A stretch of 64,000 bases of DNA from Oxyruncus cristatus (taxonomy: Eukaryota; Chordata; Aves; Passeriformes; Cotingidae). Below are positions 50,766-61,120 of this stretch, piece after piece (the first letter of the stretch is position 1; every line of letters starts with the position of its first letter). Below the pieces are notes generated by a model. That model saw only the letters and a list, made by a program, of their open reading frames with translations. It ran no database searches and was not told the DNA's origin. The position numbers and the translations under genes are program-made. The stretch lies in contig VXAY01006698.1 in assembly GCA_013399855.1 (NCBI GenBank), forward strand, positions 538,702-602,701. The letters run 5' to 3'.

Positions 50766-52898
50766 CAATTTCATTCCCAGGCTGCCTCAATTTTCGATAC
50801 TTCTTGCTATGTCTTTGCTGGCTTTTCATCCCTTAAAAATAGCTACCATAACAACACAATAACAAAAGAAGTATTTGAAATCGTTCCACGAAAAATCAAT
50901 TAAAAAATAATGCTGGTATAATGTCAGTTCTTGTACATATTTGAACATTTAATATGACTTAAGTTACAGTATCAATATGCAAAACATTTTTTGAAAGTTC
51001 AATATGCTCTTGTAACAAATTATTTGAAAAAAGCGTAACAGAACAGTTTATGTTTAGGTAAGAAGATAATTAAATAATAGGTCTCAAACAGTACCACTTA
51101 AAACACCAAAAGCAACAGATTAATAATATTGTAAGCCCCATTTTTCCGAAGATTGGCAATGAGAATTAGTGTGATATTTTACTTTTACATCCTTTGTATA
51201 TTATCAAAGAGTCTCTAAAGCGAGAAGTTTGCACTGAGTATTTTTTTATAAAGGTCTGGACAGGCCTTAACCAGCTGAGATCAGTAATACAAACAAAAGT
51301 TATGGGGAATTGTTGGCGTATTTTGCTACTACACAAAAGAGCAAATCCCAGGTTTATACTCTTTACTGGAAGGCACTGAGTTGCCTCCTTCATTCCCTCA
51401 CTATGGACAGAATGCAAGCAATGCAGCTTCTGTCTCTTCATCTAAAGTTTGAGAAGCAAGACAAACGGAACTTACTACAAAAACTGCTGTTCTTAGAGAA
51501 ATAAATTCTACAAGTCTATTATAATGGATACTCAGCCTACAGCAGCCAACAGCTAGACCTAGGACTTGTTATTATAAAGGTGGAAGGGTCTGGCTTCTGG
51601 AAACAGACATACTGCAAGAAGGTCAGTAATTTGACTGCTGGGAAACATGAAAACTACCTTTGGATAAGACAGGCATATAGATAAAAACTGAAACACCCCC
51701 CCCCAAAAAAAACCCCTGAGAGGCATGCAAGATCACAGATTTGAAGCTTCTCCTCCACAAAATTTATTTAACCATTAACTCATTTTGCAGATTCATCCTA
51801 ACTGAACTGTTCTATTTTGGGTTAGTAGCTGATCAAATGACTTTTGTAAACAGGTAATACTGACAAAGAAAACAGAAGTCTCCTAACCATTTGCTTACCA
51901 GCATGATAATTAAGCAGGCATCAAAAGCTGAACAACAACAAAAAAAAGGCATAAATTATTCTGGAAATGCTGTGCAAAAGAAGTACACTTGCTACAGACA
52001 GTTACAGAAATGGGCATCCTACACAGAAAGAATCTTGGACTTCACCTCGACTTGGTCAATTTCAAATGGATCCTCTGTGAAACATCACATTAGTCACACC
52101 AGGAACAGATGCACAACATATTACTTCAACGACATGTTTAAATTAGTTGGCAAGCCAAGATCTCGCTCCATCTATGACCTCCAAAATCTAATTTTGTGAG
52201 TAGAACCAAGAACACCAATTGCTTCCTACATGACACTTAAGCTAGAGAAAAAACCCAGCAAGCTACCTAAAATATCCTTTTAGAAACTTTTTTTCTGTTT
52301 TTCCCTGATGTAGGAGTTCTCTTTAATTCAGCTGCCTTGCTGGAAATCAGAGATAACTGTTAGAGCCTAAGGCAGTACTTGCAACCCTGTCTAGCAATGA
52401 GCAGTGAAAAAACAGCTTTCTACGTTTATCAGAGCAGGCTCTGCCAACCAACTTCTCCATTGGTTCTCGCAGCAACTTTCTAGCCAGTTTACCAACTGGC
52501 AGGATCTCCTGGGTTTATGTTTAGTTGCTCACTTCCCCGTCTTACAGGTACCTGTGCTGGCAGGCTGTTGTTTGCCAGGAGGCACTTATGAATGAAGGGG
52601 AAAAAAGGAAGCGCAAAGCTCTTTGTGGCAGTGATGAACATAAATAGTTTGCTCAGACATAGCTGTAACAAAGCTAGTGCTCTGAAGCTGACATTTCACT
52701 CAGAAGGCTGACACCACAAAATAGCTGCATTTTGTTCTTCCATAATCTCTTTCTGGGGAAAACCAGCACCTTGCATAAACGGTTTGCACCTCTTGCTTCC
52801 AAGACAGAAAAACAGGACTGTTCTGAATAGCCCACAATGTTCAAAAACTTAATTGCCACACTTTTTCTAAAATCTCTCCATCTAATGCTATTCATTTC
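50766..52898 (-). other. CNOT2: CNOT2 large 5' intron segment
   Basis: Unique AT-rich sequence with a C10/A8 string near 51697-51718. ORFs such as 51891-52199 (102 codons, plus) have no recognisable content. Confidence 0.7.
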
Positions 52899-53506
52899 TG
52901 TGATGGGTTGACTTTGGCTGGATGCCAGATGCCCATCAAGTTGCTCTATCACTCTCCCTTCCCAGCTGCACAGGGGAGAGAAAATAAGATAGAAAACAGC
53001 TCATAGGCTGAGATAAGGCAGTTTATGACAGCAAAAGTGAAAGTTTGCATGCGCACAAGCAAAGAGAAGAAAAACCCCAAAATTATTCTCTACTTCCCAT
53101 CAGCAAGCAACGTCCAGCCAATTCCCAGGAAGCAGAGCTTCAGCACATGTAGTGGTTGCTCCAGAAGGCAAACATAACAAATAACAAATGTAAATAAAAA
53201 ATGTTCCCCCCTTCCTCCTCCTTTCCTTAGCTTTTGTACTTGAGCTGATGATGTCATATAGTACGGAATATCCCTTTGGTTAGTTTGGGTCAGCTGCCCT
53301 ACTTGTGTCCCCTCCCAGGATCTTGACCACCCCCAGCCCCTTGACACGGGGGAATGTTGGAGACAGCGCTGGTGCTGTGTCAGCTCTGCTCAGCAGTAGC
53401 CAAAACACTGGTGTGTTATCAACACCCTTCTAACTACCAATGCAAAGCACAGCACTGGGAAGGCTACTGTGGGAAAATGAACTCCATCTCAACCAGACCC
53501 AATACA
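52899..53506 (-). mobile_element. Solo LTR of an avian endogenous retrovirus
   Basis: A 608-bp element bounded by TGTGATGGGTTGACTTTGGC at the left and CCAGACCCAATACA at the right, with canonical TG...CA ends. Read on the minus strand it starts TGTATTGGGTCTGG and passes a GGATATTCCGTACTATATGA block and a TACAAAAG TATA-like box near 53231-53245, the usual order for this avian LTR group. Flanking pentamers ATTTC and ACTTC differ at one base, consistent with an aged 5-bp target-site duplication. There is no internal proviral sequence, so this is a recombined solo LTR. It lies in sense with CNOT2, so it could in principle supply a promoter or polyadenylation signal; nothing shows that it does. Confidence 0.85.
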
Positions 53507-56500
53507 ACTTCCCACAGAAAACACCTTTGGCAGGCTATGAATGGTAACATTGGTATTTTTAAGAAACGGTAGATAAGTAAAAATAATTCTGAGACAGAGC
53601 TTACTCCTCTATGCCCTTGGAATTGTGAGCTGCAAGACCAGCTGCAAGAAATCAAAGAAATCACAGAAACGAAGAACAGATTTATGACTTCCACTTTATA
53701 AACCCTTATGCAGTATTTCAGGGGACACCCTCCTTCCAGTCTTGTATGATATAAGTTTATCAAATATTAGTACCTTCCAGGACACTGATCTCTAAGACAG
53801 AAGATTCAGAATCTGCTCTCCCTCTCCTAATTCAGCCACAGCAGCAGAATCTCTGGATCTGGACATTTACTTTCCATAATAACAACCCTGTGGCACGATC
53901 CTTAGAGCTAGCTGACAGAAGCTAGACTTCATGCCTAAGTAACAACTGCATTATCCCTTTAACAGCAACATTAGTTACTTAAAGGGCTAACAGAGACGGA
54001 GACAGTACTTAGGAAGTCCATCAGGTAGTTTTAGCACCCCAATAACCCGACGTGTTTGTTTAAAAAAGGTGTACTTTGAAACAAAGAGAAGATGGCACTC
54101 TCAGTCTCCTATCTGGACACAAGTTATTTTTAAGTGGGTATCATGCTTTTAATTTTGGTGTATTTCCCATGAGAAGGTTCTATAAGAAGAAGTTCACTTG
54201 ACAACTGCTTACTAAGTTCTGAAAAAAATGCAAATGTACCATAGCCAATCTTAGGTTATATCAACTCCCAAAACAAATCTATACACTAAAAAAAAAAAAA
54301 ACCAAACCAAACCACAACCAAAAAAAAACCCAACTGACCATCTATTCTGGAATACATATCTGATGGCATATTAGTCTGGAGATTGCACCTCATGTTTGCA
54401 AACCAAGAACAAACACATACTTTTCACTAACGAATTAACAAACATGGAAAAAAAAAAATCCAGAAATCTCCAGACTTCTCTGTAACATGATGAAGAGACA
54501 CACACAAAAGCAATCATCACTGTTGTATCTATTAACCACAAGACCGCAAAAATATAGTTTTTAATACTGACATTAAGTCCATCACCATCAAGCACATTTC
54601 TAAAGTTATAAAGTCTAGTAGACAATTTAAAGAATAAATATATCAAAGATAAATTTTAATGCTACTAAAACACAGTGATTCTTGAGTATGTTACCAAAAA
54701 AAATTTAAAGAAAAAATTAAAAAAAAAAAAATGAAAGGTAGCATAGCCTGATTTAGAACTTTGTTAGGACACAGAAACTGGTGAGAAGACCCATAGCTCA
54801 TATTTTAGGGAGGTTTACACAGGCAAAGTCTGAACCTTGGGTTAACTTCATACTGTCAGCATGGTGGCCCAGTAAGGGATTTCTCACAACTGATCTCAAG
54901 AGAAGCACTTAACTAGAGGACACCGAGTCACTTAATGAGCAAAAATTACACAGCGTGCAAACTTTTTTATTCTGCATATTCTACACTTAATCCATTTTAT
55001 GCTGTTCTGATTCTCTCAAAATAAGGACAAAACTGTAACTTAATCACATTTTTTAGTCAAAACTGGTAAAAATTTGTACATGCATCTGAAGGAGGAAGTA
55101 CACATTAAGAGACTGCAAAACTAACACAACTGCAGTAAACAACTACTGCACAACATTATAAAATGATACAATAAAAAATTATCACCCTTCTCAGCCAGAA
55201 GAACCTAAATAAACTTTATAAACTACAAACTCTGGCTTTCCCAGACAAAGAAGGTTTAAGAGGAAAGATCTCAGAGGCGCTGTGCCTAAAAAGGAGGTAG
55301 TAAGCACACAGTGAAGAGCCAGTAAACAAACCATAATTCAATACAGGCCCTTCACCAAGAAGGACAAGCACCACAACACAGGGATGACAGAAGGGGGTAG
55401 AACAAAATATGAGTCCAGAACTGATCCCTAATAGGAAAATATGCTAACCACATTCTCAGTTGAGATCTCAATAATCACTACTCACACAGGCACACAGAGG
55501 CAGTCTTCAAAAAACACATAATCCCACAGGGATTCTACTGACTATACATTGTTGCATGTGTTTCAGTTTTGGGGTTTTGTGGGGTTTTTTTAAGATTATT
55601 CCAAGGTTTTCTCAATCATTAATATATTGTAACTTGCTATAGTGATACGAGACCTATTCAGATTCTTATGCTTTAGCACAAATCTAATATCACTACTGCC
55701 TATTTATATAGGAAGAATTTCGCCAAAACCCCAGGTTACAAGAAGAAAACGACACCTGCATAATAAGAAAAAAAATACCCAATCTGGAAATAGAACCATA
55801 AAGAGGAAAAGCTTTAGTCCAGCAATTCACAATGTCACAGTTACACATAAAAGTTCATCCTACTGAAAATGACTGAATTGTTCATTACCTGCAGCGTATT
55901 TGCACAACATATAAATGTTCTATATGTGTGTTGCCAAAAGCATAGTCTGAAAACGAAGAAAAGGGCACAGCACCACTTAAAATGACTCTGACACGTTACA
56001 GTTACACACATACTCTTATTCATGCAGAGAGTAAATGCTCCTATCTGGTCTATGCATGCATTTTCAAGGATACTTAAGTTCTTGCATTTCTTTTCCTGGA
56101 CTTCCAGAGGCCCACATGCCTACCTCTTAGCCAGCTGAAGTCAGAGGACAGAAATTTCAACTCAAGCATTAAAATTAAGTGGAGAAAGATATGCGGGATA
56201 AATCTGGATCTTAAATAGACACCCAAAGATTTATAGCTGAGTCTGGGTATTAATTGCCTCACTTGTAAAATACAAAGAAGTGGAAAAAATTAGTCACGTA
56301 TTGCTTAAATAAACATCTTTACTATTTTCATAGTAGTTTTAATGTAGGTGAACATGACAAATGAAACTAAAACCTTCACCTCACCTGAGAACATTCACTT
56401 CTCTCGTAACACTTTCGCTTTTAATTGCTTCACCCTTTTCCTCATCACATAATCCTCCTATACCCTTACACCTAAAGTATCTTCATTTACCACACACACA

Positions 56501-59500
56501 GTTGTAGTCATTCTTTTACTATGAAGTTACAGCTAACCCCTGCTTTCCAATACCTTTTTATAAGAGTCAGTAATTTTCCTATGGACACAACTTATCTCTT
56601 CAAGTGAGGCTTCTTTTTGGGAAAGAAAAAAATAAAATTAAAGAGCACAAAAATACTTTTTAAGCATTCAACTCCAGGGCCATTTTCAAAAGGAATCTTT
56701 GAAAACTGTATTATGTTTTAAAGGTAGGAATTCTGAAAAAAATCTTGTAACTTGAGGTTTATCTAACACTTCTAAATTAAGCACTTCTCAGAAATTTTCC
56801 ACAGCTCTTCTTATACTCCATGTTCAGAGAACTGCACAAGAATGCAACATTAAACGCACTTTAATCTCAGCCTTGTTTAAAATTGCTTTAAAATGCACTA
56901 CTTTGGAAGAAGAAAAAGCCGTGAAAACAGAGATTCAGTTTTACTCTTAAGACCTTTCATTGTTACAGAAAGTACAGGCAGTAACACTGTGTTGGATAAT
57001 CTTAGTCACTGCTTTAAGACCCATATTCATTCACTTGGCCAAATTACAGAATGCACAAGGTTTTTACGCCCAAATACAACCTTTAACTACCTTTCACGCC
57101 AAACTGATCAGATTTTTTTTTTTTTAAGTACCTAAGATAGTTCAATCTTTTCTGAATGTTTTTTAACAGAAACACTGCTCCCTCTCCAGCTGAAAAACAT
57201 TTTAAAATCTAGTCTGTTGGGATGCTCTAAGACTTGAACACTGTGCAACATTGACAAGCATAATATGTTCATGTCTTAAGACAGCACTGTGTACCCTAAT
57301 AATGAAGACCTGCTCAAATCTGCTTGAGCTGCAAGGCTCTGCAACACCACCCTGCTCCCACGCTACAGGGAGATCATACAGGCTCTCCGCTGATCTACAG
57401 CACATTTCACCTTCCTGCATGAGACCTCTGAGCAATGGTGTGGATGTAAGCCTAGCCCCAGAAAAGCTAAGGACACTTCATCCTAGGACCGAGAAATACT
57501 TTTAATTCTCTTACAAATCAGTTAGGTGCAATCGGGAAAATAGCTAGGGGAAGAGGAAACCAGAAGAGGAATTAGAGTTGAAAACAGGAACAGAAAAAGA
57601 AATTGCAGAAAGAAAGAGACAGATGTGTAAGATGCTGATGGAAAAGCAGTCATAAAGACCCAACCACTACAGCATTGAGATCTTCAGATCTTGGACTCAC
57701 CCCTTCTGGATTTTCTTGGCCAATGGACCAGGGACCACCGTCAAGATGCACCTCTATCCTCCTCTAATTAATGACATAGAGACTATAGAAAGAAAACAGT
57801 ATGTCTAGCTAAAATCCCTAAATTCCACATATGTAAACTGATTTTATGCCTGTCTCTTAAGGTTTGTATTTTCATTTTTTTAGTAATGCTGGGGGAGCCA
57901 CACAAAGATTTTCACAAGTGTCTTCTGCTTGAAATACTTCAAGTCTATGCAGAGGCATTAACTATTCACAGCTGTAAATTAAATGAAAGGTATTTCTATT
58001 ATGAAATGTTAAGCCAATGTCTGTTTCTCTATTTGTAATGCATGGCTGTCACTTCAGTGAGGAAATATAACTTTTTCAAAAACATTATAAAGCACTTCCA
58101 TGAAACTGTAATGAAGAAACTGGAGAGAAAACATTAACCCAGTATTTACTTATACTTTTGGATAGCATGAACTGAACAAGGGGATTAAAAAAAAAAACCT
58201 CAGTGAGAAAACACCATGCATCCACTCTAACCAATGAAATCAGAGTGCTCTGGGGAAAACACCATTTGATGAAGAAAACTATATAACAGTGACATGAAGA
58301 TGGATCCTGTGTTAAAATCAGAAAGTAAACCTTAATTCCAGCATTTCTTCAATTCAGATTCCCCTTAATTTGCCATTTTAACAGTCACTGAAGCAGAGTT
58401 TTATGTACTGAGGGAGGAGTTTGTAACAAAACTTCAAACGCTCATATAAACAGTGACCTACATCCCTCTTAGTTTATGAACTGAAAATGAGACAAGTTTA
58501 TGACATGGCAATACAAAGACTAAGCATCAGGAAGAACAATGACGTATCCAAAACTCTGCTTTTCAATCTTTTTCAATTAATTGTTGGGGAAGAAATGAAA
58601 TGCGGTGAAAACAAGTGATGAAAGAGTAAGAAAAGCACAGGAACAAAAAAAACCCTACCCAACAAATCACAAGAACACATAAGGTAGGAAAAGAGAGGCA
58701 TTCTGGGAGCACAAGAGACAAAAAAAGCTATCTTAAGTGCCTTGCATGTATCAAAACCCCTGCCTTCAGATAAAACTGAAGTTCTCAGTGTCATGTGCCT
58801 ATATTAACACTGGGAAAGCCTTCACTACTTGATGGAACATAGCTGCTCTTCTCTAAGTTTATGTACTAACCCAACTCAAAGCTTCTCACACTAAGTAAAA
58901 AAAATTTTAAACTTTTAATAGCTAAAATTTTAAAGCCTATTTGATATTACAGAAGAATGAATATGGGCAAGAATATGACCATCTCACCAGTGTTGCATAG
59001 ATTTCTATCATTATCACTGCATACACCAACCTCAAATTTAAACTAGTTTCTCATAACAGATGTGTAATTACAAGGTATCACTAGGAGTCTCATTCTTACT
59101 CAAGGGACATATTTCCATTATAATCTAGCCATTTGTAATTCTGATTTTTTGCTGATTTTATTTTGCCAGTTCGACAGTTTCCACAGAGGTCAGACTCCTG
59201 ACAGGAGCAGGACCTGGCGAGGTTTCCAGTGAATGACAAGGCCTTGTGCAGAACCCAAACCAAACCTTCTCTATCAGCAGCTGTCCATCTTGTTCCACGA
59301 TAGCACCTCTACTGTGACACCACTGGAGTCTCACCTCAGAGAAAAATACAGAGGAGAAAGAAAAAAAAGAAAAGACAAAAGTATAACTTGGGCAGAACCG
59401 TGGTAGCTGCATTCGGAGAGAAAAAACATGCCACCAAAGGGAACTTTCTTTTGTAAACCAAGGCAGAATTTGGTGTGTCTTCTGGGTTTGACACTACAAA

Positions 59501-60170
59501 GCATGAGGGCAACTGATTAAGCAAGACCATTTTCAACTTTTTTTTCTTGTTTCAGCATTAGTTTAACCCTGACAATGGGATTATTTCACATGTTCTTCAT
59601 GCATAACAATTTCAGAGGCTTACCTTCTAAGCAAAATCTATCATTCCCTTGGGGTTTTTATACATTTTTTGCCTTTCCAGTAAAAACAGTAGCAGGTAAG
59701 TGTCACTACAATTATTACTGACTGAAGGTTTTCACAGAAAACAGGTTCATAACCAAAATATCATACCTCAGAAGGATCAAAACGTACCCACACAGTTTTA
59801 CAGAGTGCCATGTCACGGGCAACATTAGAGGGATGTGAGCGCATTCTGACCCTGTGTTAGTCAGTAAAAGACTATCCATTCATTCTATAAGCTGTACATC
59901 AAAAAGGCAGACTTTGAATAACCCTCACATAAAATTTCAAAGTTTTGCTTAATTAGACAGGAAAGGGGGCATTATACTATCTTCCACAAAAATCTAAAAC
60001 TTTTCATAAATAGCAAGTTATACAATGAATGCAGGATAAACACTAACTTCACAAAGTTAAATTACATTAACAGGACAATTAAGTGTTTAAAGTAAAAAGT
60101 GTACCGATTCTTCAAACAAAAATAAATGGGAAATTCTTTCCACAAAACTCCCCTCTCCTAACAACCCCCC
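53507..60170 (-). other. CNOT2: CNOT2 large 5' intron segment
   Basis: Mostly AT-rich unique sequence with an A/C tract at 54287-54332 and a T/G string near 55568-55592. No gene, RNA or further transposon is recognised in 6.6 kb. Confidence 0.7.
54287..54332. repeat. A/C-rich low-complexity tract
   Basis: A run of 13-14 A followed by CCAAACCAAACCACAACC and a second A run. The composition is like the tract at 40431. Confidence 0.75.
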
Positions 60171-61120
60171 CATGAATGTAGTGAAACCAACAGTTTCCTT
60201 ACACAGCCCTGCTCAAACCAAGCCAGGAAGGCTTGGCGACAAAATGCCAACTGCCAGGGCCTCCTTCTCATTAGCAGTCTTCTCTTACCAGCAGACAGAC
60301 AGACAACAGACAGCTGTTGTGAGGAAACTGTGGGATATACTCGTAAAAAAGAAGACCGGGCACACGAGAAATGAAATACACAACCAATGTGTTATTCTTG
60401 CTTTTGGCTCCCTGGACTCCTACTCGAGAAAAAGAGGAAATAAATACCAAACAGAACAGAAGAACATATTTGCTTATAAAAACATTGCATTTCTTCCCTC
60501 CAAGCACAGTACTAGGTGACAGGCTAAGCCCAGGCTGATATACCAGGCACAGAACAACACTGCCTGGCCTGCACAGGCTCTTCTCTGGGATGCTTGCCCC
60601 ACCCTTGCTCTCCTGCTCCTGGATTTGCCTACCAAGGTGCATGCATGCTCTAGGGTGGCTAGGGCACAGTCTTGGCCTTTCTACACAAAGAACATGGCAC
60701 TCGGGAGCCCCTCAGGGCCAGCAAATGAATGTCCTTCCTTCCTCCAGAGCTACAGTGCTCCAGCTGTGTCCCAGGGCTCTTTCTGGAGAGCCCAAAATTG
60801 AGGAAAATGCAAAATGCTTCTAGTCTCAAGGCAAAGCTAAGAAACAATGATTTTGTGTTAGATAACCTGCTCTCTTCCCTCACAGGCACAGTCAGCAGTT
60901 CCCCAAGAACCAGAGGGATTGTCTCCCTGTCACCAGCATAAGGGGATGGTATCCACAGGCCTCCAAGAAGGGTGGTGCATTGCTTTGTGGTTTCCCCTCC
61001 CAATACATAAGCTGGGTCAAAAGGGTTTCTTAACATGCACAACCAAAGGAAGTAGACACAGGATGACAGGCCTTACAGCAGGCTGTTGCCTACTGTTGTT
61101 GCCCACTCTCTACTAAACAA
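60171..61120. other. GC-richer interval with many overlapping open frames, unrecognised
   Basis: About 0.95 kb with reduced AT content in which frames of 65-127 codons are open on both strands (for example 60172-60519 plus, 60271-60642 minus and 60659-61042 minus). None has a recognised domain, and the frames conflict with each other, so none is called a gene. A short (CAGA)n run is at 60293-60305. A regulatory element or old repeat is possible. Confidence 0.3.
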
